A stretch of DNA of 64,000 nt from the NCBI GenBank assembly GCA_050247435.1, contig JBFWUF010000007.1, forward strand, positions 108,683-172,682, in the 5' to 3' direction. This DNA comes from JAJVID01 sp050247435. GTDB taxonomy: Bacteria; Acidobacteriota; Blastocatellia; RBC074. Numbering within the stretch: the first letter of the stretch is position 1; each line of letters starts with the position of its first letter. The translations under genes were made by a program, and so were the position numbers. Below the pieces are notes generated by a model. That model saw only the letters and a list, made by a program, of their open reading frames with translations. It did no database searches and was not told the origin of the DNA. This document shows positions 20,494 through 30,002 of this stretch, piece by piece.

Positions 20494-20847
20494 GTGAAAG
20501 CAGCAGATTTGCCTTATGACGTGAAACAGAAATTGCTGGAACAGATCGAGCAGCAAGTCGGCTGGTCACAGTACCGGAAAATGGTGGATGCGGTTGGGGA
20601 AGATGGTTTGATTGATCTCGCGCTTGGGAAAGCGGAGGAGATTGCGAACAGCCAAGCGAACGTAAAGAAGCAGGAATGGTGGGACAAGCACGGTTGGTGG
20701 GTAGGCGCGGCAATTTGGTTAATAGCCGGTGTTCTCTTTTGGGCCATCGGTGGGAAGAAAGGTCTCGAAGTTTTCTACATCATCTGGCTTATCGGTTTTG
20801 TAGTTCTGCCGGTGATCGGCTCATTTTTTAAATGGCTATCCAGGTGA
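20494..20847 (+). CDS. Small membrane protein with N-terminal QQxGxSQ motif
   Basis: A 117-aa protein starting at GTG 20494 after an AAAAGGGG site, 47 bases after the fusion gene. The N-terminal 40 residues are predicted helical and hold EQIEQQVGWSQYRKM; the C-terminal half has two hydrophobic helices separated by a short GGKKG loop. No known family. The N-terminal motif recurs in the 40-aa ORF at 40366 in the same block, which suggests a small family particular to this system. Confidence 0.75.
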   Translation: MKAADLPYDVKQKLLEQIEQQVGWSQYRKMVDAVGEDGLIDLALGKAEEIANSQANVKKQEWWDKHGWWVGAAIWLIAGVLFWAIGGKKGLEVFYIIWLIGFVVLPVIGSFFKWLSR

Positions 20848-21002
20848 AGGCTGAGTGAAAGTTTGGCGGCGACGCCATCCATTCAAGTGCTGGCAATGAA
20901 CGCCAGCGCGGTTGTTACCGCGTCACGGACGCCATCGAACCGGCGAATGATCGCTGGCTTCGGATGCGCGTCCGGGGAGTGAACACTTGATGGAGGTGGA
21001 AT

Positions 21003-21653
21003 ATGTCACGCCGCGCATTGTTGTTGATCGTTATCTTGTTCGTTGTCTCGATCAGCGCCTCCTGCTCGTTGCAGCAAGCCGGGGAGGCGATTCAGGAAAC
21101 GGAAAAGTTTTTGGAAGAGTTTTCCATGCCGACTGCGGAAGACAAACAGAATCATTGGGGGATGACCGACATCCAGGTCTTCGGACATGGATTGATGGGC
21201 ATAGGGGCCGGCGGCGTCTCGTACGACAAGCTGGCCGATTCGCCGCTCACTTACGAAGTCACCATGCCGTTCTGGTGCGAGGGCAAAACATTTCAGGGGG
21301 ACCCGATCAAGCTCAGCCGCAAACTCCACGTCAAGCTCGCGCGGGCCGAAGAGGGCGAGCCGTGGCAGGTGCAAACTTACGAATTGCGCGGGGCCGAACC
21401 GTTGAGCTTCGGGTGGCAGTTGCTGGTTTACCTCTGGGACATTTTATGGGTCTCCGGCCTGGTCTTCCTGTTCTTCCGCTTGTGGAGTTCCAGGGAGACG
21501 GCGCTCGGCATCACGCGTTTGGCGTGGATTCCGATTGTCGGTTACGTCGGATTTATCTGCTTCGGCTCCATCGCGGCGGCTTTCATCTGCATCGTGGCGC
21601 ATTTCATCATCGTCGCGCTGTTGATGGGAGTGGCCGCCGCCTCAGCGAGCTAA
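21003..21653 (+). CDS. Putative lipoprotein with C-terminal membrane helices
   Basis: A 216-aa protein with an N-terminal signal ending SISASC, a plausible lipobox with Cys20. A soluble segment of about 110 residues includes a conserved-looking DKLADSPLTYEVTMPFW stretch, then about three hydrophobic helices. I do not recognise a family. A GGAGGTGG site lies just upstream. A competing reading frame from 20987 overlaps the whole gene but has arginine-rich, unlikely composition. It ends just before the palindromic region with the assembly gap. Confidence 0.7.
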   Translation: MSRRALLLIVILFVVSISASCSLQQAGEAIQETEKFLEEFSMPTAEDKQNHWGMTDIQVFGHGLMGIGAGGVSYDKLADSPLTYEVTMPFWCEGKTFQGDPIKLSRKLHVKLARAEEGEPWQVQTYELRGAEPLSFGWQLLVYLWDILWVSGLVFLFFRLWSSRETALGITRLAWIPIVGYVGFICFGSIAAAFICIVAHFIIVALLMGVAAASAS

Positions 21654-21676
21654 ACCAGGCAATCAGCAACCGGCGT

Positions 21677-22100
21677 TCAGAGTACCGACTTTAGCCCAAT
21701 GACATTGAATTTAGACATGAGAAACACAAAAAGCACAAAGGAAGAAACGCAAAAAGCACAAACCAGTCAGGGTCTTTTCTTTGTGCTTTTTGCGTTGGTT
21801 TTGCGCTTTTTGTGTTCCTACAGCCTTTTCGGAATGAGTACGCAACGTGTTGGCGCGGAGCGTTTGGAGTGCGGGGGGGGCGACGCNNNNNNNNNNNNNN
21901 NNNNNNNNNNNNNNNNNNNNNNNNNNNNNNNNNNTTTGGGTTGTTGTTATTCCCACGGGGGGTGGGCCCCGCCGCACTCCAAACGCTCCGCGCTCCTGAA
22001 CACGCAACTGGAAACCGCTGTAAAACTTTAACTCAACGTCATTGGACTTTAGCCGGAAGGCTCAGGCGTCCAACGCTTCCGGCTAAAGCCAGTACTCTGA
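21677..22100. repeat. Composite nested palindrome around the assembly gap
   Basis: Several inverted repeats are nested here. The outermost pair is 21677-21694 with 22083-22100. Inside it, left-side words CCAATGAC and TTGA recur inverted near 22033-22045. A self-contained hairpin of CACAAAAAGC-type words spans about 21720-21827. A perfect 22-bp pair, 21853-21874 with 21972-21993 (GCGCGGAGCG and CGCTCCGCGC ends), flanks the N run. A 13-bp hairpin CTTTAGCCGGAAG lies at 22047-22088. No gene is supported in 21654-22126. Confidence 0.85.
21887..21934. other. Assembly gap (48 N)
   Basis: A run of unknown bases between a poly-G stretch and T-rich sequence, at the centre of a perfect 22-bp inverted repeat. 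The true length and content are unknown; a hairpin probably broke the assembly here. Confidence 0.98.
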
Positions 22101-22126
22101 GGCGGCGCCGGGACAGGAGGCAAAAC

Positions 22127-24406
22127 TTGACAGAAGAGCGCGAGACAAATCACCAAACGCTTTCACCCGCCGATGCTTTTACCGGCACGATTGATCACGA
22201 TGAGCTTGCGCGGTTGATTGCCGCGCTCCGCGATCACGACTGCGCGCGTTCGCCGAGGCGCGCAAACGAAGATGATGATCGCGGCATTTTGCAAGCTGTT
22301 TGTCTCACCCTGATCGCTGGGCCATCGGAGTTATCCATCGAGTTTCAACCCTCGCCACTCCTCGATCAAATCAACGTAACATTGCGCGAAGCCGAACCGG
22401 ATGATTTGCCTGAAGCTCGTGTCTGCCGGTTGTGGCTGAGTTGCGCCGCCGGGACGAATGAACCGGACGCGGCGAATCAATTCGCGGCGCTTGCCGAGGA
22501 ATCTCTCTGGCCTCCGGCGCTGGCGCTCGTCTATCGCGCGTTGTCCTGTTTTGGCAGGCGGCGGTCGATGGCCAATCTGCTTCCCCTTTCGGATTCGCTG
22601 TCGCTTGCGCAAGCCGACGCCTGGCTTGAAGCGACGCATGCGGCTGATCCCGACGAACGGTTTCTTGATCGTCTCGACGCTTCAAACGATGAATGGCTGC
22701 CCGCCGCAATCCGCGATCGTTGGCGATTGCTGCTCGCCGCTGAAGCCGCTCTAGCCTGTGGCTCATTGCCCACCGCGATAGAAGAGACACTGGCGGCGAT
22801 GGCTTCCGAAACCGATGAACAACCCGCGCGCGGTTTGGCCGAAGCCGTGTCGCGGCGGTTGTCGGCGCGCGCCGCCGCCGCTCTAGCTCGCGCGCAATTG
22901 GCGCAAGGTCGAGGCGATGACGGCGCGCTCGGCGGTCCCGCAAGTCTTCATCTTCCGGCCTGGGAGCGCGAGTACCTGCGCGCTCTCTCTCGCTGGCACC
23001 TCGGCGATCAAGAGGCGGCGACGACCTGTCTGCGAACCGCGCTCGATTTAAACCCGCATCAGACTCCCACCCGGCTGGCGCTGGCGGCGTTGCTGGCCGG
23101 GCAATCGCCGGAAATCGCCCTGCAAACGCTGGAACACGACGAACCAACGCGCGAGATTTATGCGGCGCGGGCGGCGTTGCTGGCGCGGCTGGGCCGATAC
23201 CGCGAGGCGGAAGAAACGCTTGACCGCGTCGCGAGCGATGCGACGGTTGGCGCCGAGCCGGCGCGATTCAGTTGGGCGCGTGGCCGCGAGCAGGCGCGGC
23301 GGCGCGAACAGGCTCTGCGCGCCGCGCTCGCCGAACATCACGGCGATTGGAACACTGCCGACAAATCGTGGCGGGCCGCGTGCGCCGAAGAACAACACAG
23401 AAGCCTGCTGGAGGCGCGGCAATTGTTCGCGGCTGGCGGCGAGTTGCGCGCGCTGGCGGCGGGGCAAAACTGGCGGCGCGGCGTGTTGGAGCAACGCGCC
23501 GAACGATTGCGCCGCCAACTCGGCGAGATTCCGCTCGGAGCGGACGCGATGTTCTTCCGCGCTGTCGCGATGATGGATGCCGCGCCGCACCGGGCCATCA
23601 AGGATTTTCAAACGCTGTTGCGGCGGCGCGCGTGGGTTGAAGCCGAACGGCGAGCGGGCGGCGGCAGGATCGTTCGGGCTGGTGACACTTTGCTGTCGCT
23701 GGGTCAGGTTGAAGAAGCGATCCGCGCTTACCGTTTGGTGGACTCCGATTCCACGCCGGGAGTGAAAGAACGTCTGGCGGTGGCATCGGTTTATGCGGAA
23801 GTGATGCGGCGATCCGGCGCAACGGCGATTACCGGCGAGGCGGATCAGGCGATGGATTTGGCGCCCGGCAGTCCGTGGCCGCAATGGCTGGCGGCGCTGG
23901 GGTTGATGATAGCTGGCGAGAGCGAAATCGCCATGAAACGTTTGGCGGCCTCGGTGAATGAAGACGCGGATGCGCCTGAATTGATCCGGCGTTGTTTGCA
24001 GGCGGTGTGCGCCGCTTTATCCGGCGCCGGCGACGATTCGATGACGGATGAAGAGTTGGCCGCGCTCAATATGCCGCCGGAGACCGAAGCGGTTGTGCGG
24101 TTGCTGTGCGGCGCGGGCGATGAAATCGCCAGAATCGAAGCGCTGGTCGAATCACGCGGCGAGGCGTGGATCGAACGTTGCCCGGTGGATGCGCAATCGG
24201 TCGCGCGGCGATTGATCGCGGCCTGGCGAGAACAAGGAGACTGGGACCGGGCGCTGGAGCTTGCGCGCCAGCTTGAACGGTCGGGTCAGGCGTGGGCGGT
24301 GGAGATGGCCGCGCTCACTCGTGTGCGCCACGCGCTGGAACGCGCCTGCCAGGGGAAATTGGCGGAGGCTGAAGCGGAACTGCGCGAAGTGGAGGCCACG
24401 CTTTAA
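22127..24406 (+). CDS. TPR-like helical repeat protein
   Basis: A 759-aa soluble, Ala/Arg/Glu-rich protein. The start is taken as TTG 22127, which has GGAGG seven bases upstream; the frame continues through the N gap but nothing there supports coding. From about residue 210 the sequence is a chain of helix pairs with TPR spacing, for example ALARAQLAQGRGDDGALGG, then LALAALLAGQSPEIALQTL, and LARLGRYREAEETLDRV. TPR solenoids act as scaffolds for partner proteins; likely partners are the Clp-type protein 120 bases downstream or the kinase fusion upstream. No enzyme motif is visible. Confidence 0.8.
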   Translation: MTEERETNHQTLSPADAFTGTIDHDELARLIAALRDHDCARSPRRANEDDDRGILQAVCLTLIAGPSELSIEFQPSPLLDQINVTLREAEPDDLPEARVCRLWLSCAAGTNEPDAANQFAALAEESLWPPALALVYRALSCFGRRRSMANLLPLSDSLSLAQADAWLEATHAADPDERFLDRLDASNDEWLPAAIRDRWRLLLAAEAALACGSLPTAIEETLAAMASETDEQPARGLAEAVSRRLSARAAAALARAQLAQGRGDDGALGGPASLHLPAWEREYLRALSRWHLGDQEAATTCLRTALDLNPHQTPTRLALAALLAGQSPEIALQTLEHDEPTREIYAARAALLARLGRYREAEETLDRVASDATVGAEPARFSWARGREQARRREQALRAALAEHHGDWNTADKSWRAACAEEQHRSLLEARQLFAAGGELRALAAGQNWRRGVLEQRAERLRRQLGEIPLGADAMFFRAVAMMDAAPHRAIKDFQTLLRRRAWVEAERRAGGGRIVRAGDTLLSLGQVEEAIRAYRLVDSDSTPGVKERLAVASVYAEVMRRSGATAITGEADQAMDLAPGSPWPQWLAALGLMIAGESEIAMKRLAASVNEDADAPELIRRCLQAVCAALSGAGDDSMTDEELAALNMPPETEAVVRLLCGAGDEIARIEALVESRGEAWIERCPVDAQSVARRLIAAWREQGDWDRALELARQLERSGQAWAVEMAALTRVRHALERACQGKLAEAEAELREVEATL

Positions 24407-24529
24407 CTCAATGCCTTGCCCTTTAGCTCTACTCGGCCGCCAAGCGCCTGTGACAGGCTCAAAATTTTTTTTCGGAGCATCCTCCAATTTGGCCAAAAAA
24501 AACGCATGAACATGAGGAAGGTGTAGAAA

Positions 24530-26500
24530 TTGATCCTGCGCTTTCCTGAAAGGGGCGACATGGAACTCTTCGTCAACGGCAAACTCAACCCCGAAGCCTT
24601 CGAATTGGACGTGCGCCACGCCACGCACGATTTGAGCGACGCTTTGCTGGCCGCCGTCAACACGCAGAGCGCGGCTGTCGAAAGCACTCATTTCCTGATG
24701 GTTGTCGCTAAAGTTCCCGGCGGCGTGACGCAGAAGCGGCTGACGCGCTTCGGCCTCACGCCTGATTTGTGGGAGAGCGAGATGGGAGCCTGCGCAATCA
24801 AATCAAAAGGCGGAGCGCCGCTGGCGCATCTCACTGAATCGAGCCTGCACGACAGCGCCCGCGCGATGATGAATACCGCGCAACAGTTGCGCTCACAACA
24901 CGGCTTCGTTCGCATCACTGAAACAATCCTGCTGCTCGCCGGCCTCAAACACGCGACCGAGAACGCGCTCAAGCTCTTCAAGTCCGCTGACATTGATCTG
25001 GAGAATTGGATCGAGGAGCTTGAGAAATCGCTCGAAAAGGTCGTGCCGATCCCGGTCTTCAAAAAAGACGAAGTTGACTTTGACGTCCTCACGCCCGGCG
25101 CGAAGAAAGCCCTCAGCCTGCTGCGGAGCGAGACGGAATCACTGGGTTACGAGAAAGCCGACCCGCGCCACCTGCTGCTGGCGCTGCTCGAACGCGAAGG
25201 CGGCGTGACGCAATACGGCATCTACCACCAGGGCCTGGCGCCGAAGAAGATTCAGGAAGCGGTGATGCTCACGCTGCGGGCGCGCGCCAAACGCACGCGC
25301 AGCGTCGCGCCGCTCAATAAAGATCATTTGCAGCCGATGCTCACCGGCATTTTGGAGGAAGCCGGCGAACTCGCCGGGCGCGACCACGCCCAACACGTTA
25401 CAGAGCCGCACCTGCTGCGCGCCTTCCTCACAGTCGAAAGTTCCGCGCGGCGCATCCTGGAAGACGAAAAGGTTGACCTCATCAGGCTGCAAGAGATCGC
25501 CGAAGGCTACGACACAACAGGCGAGGAAGAGGACGAAGGCGGGATGGCCGAAATCGAGACCGTGCGCAAGCGGCTGCTTCAACGGCTGGTCGGCCAGGAC
25601 GACGCCATCGAACGCATACTGCCTTACATTCAACGCATGCGCTTCGGCTTCACCACGCCGGGCCGGCCTGTCGGCGTCTTCCTCTTCTGCGGCCAATCGG
25701 GCAGCGGCAAGACCGAGATGGCGAAGGAACTGGCGCGCGCCGTTTACGGTTCGGAAGAGAATCTGATCTTTTTGGAAATGGGCCAGTTCAATTCGCCCGA
25801 AAGCATGAACATCTTCGTCGGCGCGCCGCCGGGTTACATCGGTTACGGCGAAGGCAAACTGACCAACGGTTTGCGCGACAAGCCGCGCTCGGTTGTCCTG
25901 TTTGATGAGGTCGAGAAGGCGCACGCGAAGGTGCTCGACGCGCTGCTGCGTTTTCTGGATGAAGGCCGGATTGACGACCCGGCGGGGCCTGTCCGCGACG
26001 GCTCGGAATGCATCGTGATACTGACCAGCAACGTCGGCGCCGAAGCGCTCAGCCAGTTGTGGAAACAGGTCGAGAATAATCCCAACTGGCGCACCGAGGT
26101 GAGAAAGAAGCTGCGCGAGGAGTTCAAGAAACACAACTTCCGCATCGAATTCCTCAACCGCGTGGACGAGCTGATCCTCTTCCACACGCTCGGCGTTGAA
26201 GATTACACCAAGATCGCCGAGCGGCTGCTCGAACGCAATCTTGAGCGGCTGCGCAAGGAGCGCGACATCACGGTCATACCTGATCCGAGCGTCGCCACTG
26301 CGATTGGAAGCTACTGCGCGGAGATCAGCGAAGGCGCCCGCGCCGCTGCGCGTCTGACGCAATCGGTGGTCATCACGCCGGTGATTGATTTCATTTTGAA
26401 GAACGCTTCCGCCTCGCCGCCAGTGACTTTGAAAGTGAAGGCGAAACGCGCCACGAATGACCCCGATTGCGAGCCGACGGGAGTTGTCGAACGCGGCTGA
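24530..26500 (+). CDS. Clp-N / single AAA+ (ClpB-D2-like) chaperone ATPase
   Basis: A 656-aa Clp-family protein with only one ATPase ring. Two or more Clp-N-like helical modules fill residues about 10-320 (for example VESTHFLMVVAKVPGG and LLLALLEREGG). The AAA+ domain resembles the second ring of ClpB/ClpA: Walker A GQSGSGKTEMAK near 388, pore-loop region GAPPGYIGYGEG, Walker B VVLFDEVEKAH near 455, sensor 1 ILTSNVGA and the arginine-bearing FLNRVDELILF. The start is either TTG 24530 (AGGAAGG upstream) or ATG 24560 (AAGGGGCG upstream). Probably a protein-remodelling partner of the large fusion; family known, substrate unknown. Confidence 0.9.
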   Translation: MILRFPERGDMELFVNGKLNPEAFELDVRHATHDLSDALLAAVNTQSAAVESTHFLMVVAKVPGGVTQKRLTRFGLTPDLWESEMGACAIKSKGGAPLAHLTESSLHDSARAMMNTAQQLRSQHGFVRITETILLLAGLKHATENALKLFKSADIDLENWIEELEKSLEKVVPIPVFKKDEVDFDVLTPGAKKALSLLRSETESLGYEKADPRHLLLALLEREGGVTQYGIYHQGLAPKKIQEAVMLTLRARAKRTRSVAPLNKDHLQPMLTGILEEAGELAGRDHAQHVTEPHLLRAFLTVESSARRILEDEKVDLIRLQEIAEGYDTTGEEEDEGGMAEIETVRKRLLQRLVGQDDAIERILPYIQRMRFGFTTPGRPVGVFLFCGQSGSGKTEMAKELARAVYGSEENLIFLEMGQFNSPESMNIFVGAPPGYIGYGEGKLTNGLRDKPRSVVLFDEVEKAHAKVLDALLRFLDEGRIDDPAGPVRDGSECIVILTSNVGAEALSQLWKQVENNPNWRTEVRKKLREEFKKHNFRIEFLNRVDELILFHTLGVEDYTKIAERLLERNLERLRKERDITVIPDPSVATAIGSYCAEISEGARAAARLTQSVVITPVIDFILKNASASPPVTLKVKAKRATNDPDCEPTGVVERG

Positions 26501-26597
26501 AAATCCGGCTCCTTTCCGCGTTTGGCCCGATGGCCGGAATCATTTTTGCCAGGTGATTCGTCTGCGCCTGTAGTTTTATCCGAACGGAGAATTGAGC

Positions 26598-27110
26598 ATG
26601 GACGCAAGAGACAGCGATTATCCTGACAGCAAACAGGACTGGCGCGCGTCGCAGCCAATGACGCCAGCGATTGATCAGGCGGCAGCCAGGATCAATTGGA
26701 AGTTGATCTTCCTGCTCGCCGCGTTTGGCCTGTTGCAAGCCATCGTTGTAAGCCAGGAATTCTTCAGAGCCTGGCCTTTGTGGGTGAAGGTAATACTCGG
26801 GTTGGTGGCGGTACCGGGAGCTTTCGCTGGCTGGATCGTGCAGCAGGTAACGGCGAGATATTTCCTGCATGGCTTTCTGGCCGGTCTCTTCTACGGCGTG
26901 ATTAATTCCGTCGGCTGGCTAGTCATCGGTTTCTTAACCGATTTTGCCGAGCTTCGTGAAGCCTCTGCGCAAGCGCCCAACCTTCGTCTCTCGACCTTGC
27001 TGCTCACTTCTATCATTTCGGCCCCAATAAGCAGCCTTATGCTGGGTCTCTACTACGGATTATTCGCCTGGGTGGCCGGGAAGATGGCCAAAGCGAGAGA
27101 GGTGAAATGA
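26598..27110 (+). CDS. Four-helix membrane protein, unknown function
   Basis: A 170-aa protein with a polar N-terminal 30 residues and about four hydrophobic helices. The ATG at 26598 has ACGGAG 10 bases upstream. Its stop overlaps the start of the following kinase gene (ATGA), so the two are coupled; it may anchor or sense for that kinase. No family recognised. Confidence 0.75.
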   Translation: MDARDSDYPDSKQDWRASQPMTPAIDQAAARINWKLIFLLAAFGLLQAIVVSQEFFRAWPLWVKVILGLVAVPGAFAGWIVQQVTARYFLHGFLAGLFYGVINSVGWLVIGFLTDFAELREASAQAPNLRLSTLLLTSIISAPISSLMLGLYYGLFAWVAGKMAKAREVK

Positions 27111-28462
27111 TCTCGGAAGACGCCTCAAACATGCGGGCCTTTGAAGGCGAGACCATCGCTGGCCGCTACAAGCTCGAACGTTTTCTGGATGAGGGCGCGT
27201 TCGGCGCGGTCTTCAAGGCGTCGCACAAATCCTACGGCGTCGAGTTGCGCGAGGTGGCCATCAAGATCGCCAAGCGCCCTTTGATTGCGAAGCCTGAGGA
27301 TGGATCGGAGGCCGCTCCCGCCTTTGATGATCGCAAGGCGCGGCTGACTTTTCAGGATGCGTTCAGGATGGCGAAGATCGCCGATGGCGCGCCCGACGCC
27401 GCACTGCGCCAGCATTTCATCATGGTGTACGACGCCGGCTACTGCCCCGAAGGCGGCCCGCTCGCTTTTCATCCTTACGTGGTGATGGAGTTGGCGCCGG
27501 GCGGGAGTTTGAGCCGGATGTTGCGGATGGGTGCTTTCACGCTCACCAGCGCGATCAATTACTTCGACCAGATGTTGCGGGCGGTGGCTTTTATGCACGA
27601 GCAAGGCGTCATTCACCGCGATTTGAAGCCGGGCAACATTATGGTCGTGCAGCGGCCAGACGCTCCCCACCTGATCAAAGTCGGCGACTTCGGATTGGTT
27701 ATCGAGGTCAACGATCTGATGGGCTGGGTGGAAAGCGGAGGCGATCTGGCCTATCTGGCGCCGGAATCGTTTTCGCACAACATCTGCTCGCCGCAGAGCG
27801 ATGTCTACATGCTGGCGCTGGTCTTTTATCAGATGCTGGCGAAGCGCAACCCATTCGATGAAGTCGGCTCGCACTTGCGCGGGACGGATGAAGACAAACG
27901 GCGGAAGCTGCGTGATCTGCACCTCAATGCCCGGCGGCAGGAGGCCTTTCCCGCGCTGAACGATCACGTGGAATTGAAACAACGTCCGGCGTTGCGCCGG
28001 GTAATCCACACCGCTCTGCAGGTTGATATGGTAGCGCGCAAGTACCGTAATGCGGGCGAGCTTCTGGCGGCCTGGGAGCAGGCGAAAATTGTCGGGTTCG
28101 AGTCTGCCGCGCCGCCTGCTGAATCGCCTCGGTCTAAAACACAACGTCTTGTTCGCGAAGCCGAGCAGTGTTTCGCCGTTGGAGATTGCGAACTCGGCGA
28201 CGGGTTGTTGCGAGAGGCGATGGAGATCAACCGCAAACAGGTAACGGACGCGAACGCGGTGGGGCCTTGTTATCTGTTGGCCGTGAAACGGCTGATGGAA
28301 CGCGGCGAAACGGACGAGGCCGGGATCGTGGCGAATGAAGGGCTGCATCGGCGCGAATGCGCTTCGACCTGCCGCGCGATGGCCAGATATTTCGATGCCA
28401 TCAGATCACCGCTGGCAGCAAGGTTCGAGCAACAGGCCGAGAACTGCGCCGACCGCGAATAG
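27107..28462 (+). CDS. Serine/threonine protein kinase with helical C-terminus
   Basis: A 451-aa cytosolic Hanks-type kinase with no membrane helix. Residues 16-330 carry the full set: glycine loop (FLDEGAFGAVFKA), VAIK-type lysine (VAIKIAK), RD-type catalytic loop VIHRDLKPGN near residue 165, and DFG in VGDFGLVIEV. The activation region DLAYLAPES resembles active kinases. The C-terminal 110 residues look like TPR-type helices (ECFAVGDCELGDGLLREAMEIN pattern). It starts within the stop of the preceding membrane-protein gene. It likely phosphorylates components of the same block; substrates unknown. Confidence 0.92.
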   Translation: MISEDASNMRAFEGETIAGRYKLERFLDEGAFGAVFKASHKSYGVELREVAIKIAKRPLIAKPEDGSEAAPAFDDRKARLTFQDAFRMAKIADGAPDAALRQHFIMVYDAGYCPEGGPLAFHPYVVMELAPGGSLSRMLRMGAFTLTSAINYFDQMLRAVAFMHEQGVIHRDLKPGNIMVVQRPDAPHLIKVGDFGLVIEVNDLMGWVESGGDLAYLAPESFSHNICSPQSDVYMLALVFYQMLAKRNPFDEVGSHLRGTDEDKRRKLRDLHLNARRQEAFPALNDHVELKQRPALRRVIHTALQVDMVARKYRNAGELLAAWEQAKIVGFESAAPPAESPRSKTQRLVREAEQCFAVGDCELGDGLLREAMEINRKQVTDANAVGPCYLLAVKRLMERGETDEAGIVANEGLHRRECASTCRAMARYFDAIRSPLAARFEQQAENCADRE

Positions 28463-28515
28463 AGGGTTGAAAGTGGCTAGCGGTGGGTAAGTTTCAAGTT
28501 CCAGATAATAGTTTT

Positions 28516-28698
28516 TGGTAGCGCACAAAAAGTAATGCTATGAGTTGCGTGAGCCCACTTCACCGCAGAGACGCAGAGAGCGCAGAGGGAGCGCAGAGCA
28601 GGCGCCAGAGGGCTTTTCCTCTCTCTTCTTCTCTGCGAAGTCTCTGCGTTCTCTGCGCCTCTGCGGTGAACTCAGCATTACATTTTTAGCACTACCAT
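28516..28698. repeat. Long palindromic element with CGCAGAGA-type words
   Basis: An outer pair (about 28516-28546 with 28670-28698, TGGTAG and CTACCA ends) encloses an inner pair (about 28559-28600 with 28632-28671) starting TTCACCGCAGAG and ending CTCTGCGGTGAA. The inner arms are made of repeated CGCAGAG words and match imperfectly over about 40 bases. It separates the kinase gene from the TPR gene and ends 17 bases before that gene's start codon. Confidence 0.85.
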
Positions 28699-28715
28699 AT
28701 ATCGCAGAGTCTTCT

Positions 28716-30002
28716 ATGTCGTCGTCAAAACGGGGAGTAAGAGAATTGGTCCGGGAGGCTCAAGCTACACTGCGTGAGGCGCTCGCGCGCTCGCACGCGG
28801 CCAAAGGCTGGGAAGCGCTGCAGGAGCGCGACGCCGACTGCAATGCGATAGGCGCGCGGCCTTACACCGAAGCGGCGTTGGCTGAATTCGCCGCCGCTCA
28901 CAAACGCGATCCTGACGACATCAACATCACGCATCATCTGGCCATCACGCATCACGCGCGGGCGTGGGATTGGGAATTGCAAGGCGACGCGCGAGCTGCC
29001 GCCGAGTGGGAGCAGGCGCTCGGCCATTGGCGGACGATTGCCGCATCGGGCGAATTCTGGGCGGGTTTGAAGGCGAAGATGCTGGCGTGCAATCCCAACG
29101 CGGATACCACCGTGCTGGACGAAGCGCGGCGCGATCTGCTCGAACACCTGCTGGAATTGCACGTCGCGTTCGTGCGCCATTATTGCGAAAGCGAGGAGCC
29201 GCTGCGCGCCAACGCCCACGTCGGCATCGTCAAACGAGCGCGCATCCCGCCCGCGGTCAAGAAGCGGCTGGTCGAGAAAGTTTACGAGGCGATGACCGGC
29301 GCCGTGCCGGATGCGAAGGCGGCGAGAGCTTTCGATCCCGCGTTGACTGTGCTCGAACGCTTTCTGGCGTTGTTTCCTGACCATCTGCCGGCGTTTCGGT
29401 TGTACGTTGAAGTGGCCAGGGCCTGGGTGGAAACCCTGTCTTTTGAAACCGACTGGGATGAGATTGCGCGACTGAGTGAGCGCGCCAAGTCATACGTTGA
29501 ACGTTTGGCGGCGCATCCCGATCTGGGCGCCGAACCGCTGGCCCTGAGCGAGTTGGAATCATTGACCTTTGAATTCGGAGTGCGCGGTTACCACCGCGGC
29601 GAGAGCTATCTGGCCGCGATTCAGACAAAAGGTCTCAGCGTGACAGATCGCGACGCGGCGGGGGCGGCTTTCGATCTCGCCATCGAATGGGCGATGTTGG
29701 GCAATCAATTCAGCTCAAACGGGTCGCAGATGAAACAGTTACTGGCGCTTTCGCGACAGGGGCGAGGGTGGAGCCTGTACGCGGAGGCTCAGGAAGTACT
29801 GCAAACCAGTTACGTTTATCAATCCGCTCTTCCCACCGCGACACGGCTTTACAACGAGGCCATCGCGGAGATGGAGGAAGCGATCGTTCTCGCGCCTGAC
29901 GAGGAGCGCCTTGACGAGATTCTCAAGCGGCTCCGCGATGAGCTGGCGATGCTGGAATCGCGGAGCGCGAGCGTCTTCTTCGCTGATTTGGAGAATACAT
30001 GA
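28716..30002 (+). CDS. TPR-like helical repeat protein
   Basis: A 428-aa soluble helical protein. Short segments fit TPR-like pairs, for example YTEAALAEFAAAHKRDPDDINITHHLA near residue 45 and a C-terminal YNEAIAEMEEAIVLAPDEERL pair. The ATG at 28716 lies right after the palindrome and lacks a strong ribosome site; the frame is open back to 28545, but that stretch is the palindrome itself. It overlaps the next gene by ATGATGA. Composition resembles the 759-aa TPR protein. Probably a scaffold in the chaperone module; no catalytic motif. Confidence 0.75.
   Translation: MSSSKRGVRELVREAQATLREALARSHAAKGWEALQERDADCNAIGARPYTEAALAEFAAAHKRDPDDINITHHLAITHHARAWDWELQGDARAAAEWEQALGHWRTIAASGEFWAGLKAKMLACNPNADTTVLDEARRDLLEHLLELHVAFVRHYCESEEPLRANAHVGIVKRARIPPAVKKRLVEKVYEAMTGAVPDAKAARAFDPALTVLERFLALFPDHLPAFRLYVEVARAWVETLSFETDWDEIARLSERAKSYVERLAAHPDLGAEPLALSELESLTFEFGVRGYHRGESYLAAIQTKGLSVTDRDAAGAAFDLAIEWAMLGNQFSSNGSQMKQLLALSRQGRGWSLYAEAQEVLQTSYVYQSALPTATRLYNEAIAEMEEAIVLAPDEERLDEILKRLRDELAMLESRSASVFFADLENT

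Noticed and set aside
20987..21694. A 235-aa plus-strand frame overlapping the lipoprotein-like gene
   Set aside because: It is Arg-rich and lacks a signal or domain, while the 21003 frame has a clean signal peptide and membrane helices.
21812..22126. Open frame running through the N gap into the TPR gene
   Set aside because: The frame crosses unknown bases and palindromic DNA; TTG 22127 with GGAGG upstream is a better start.
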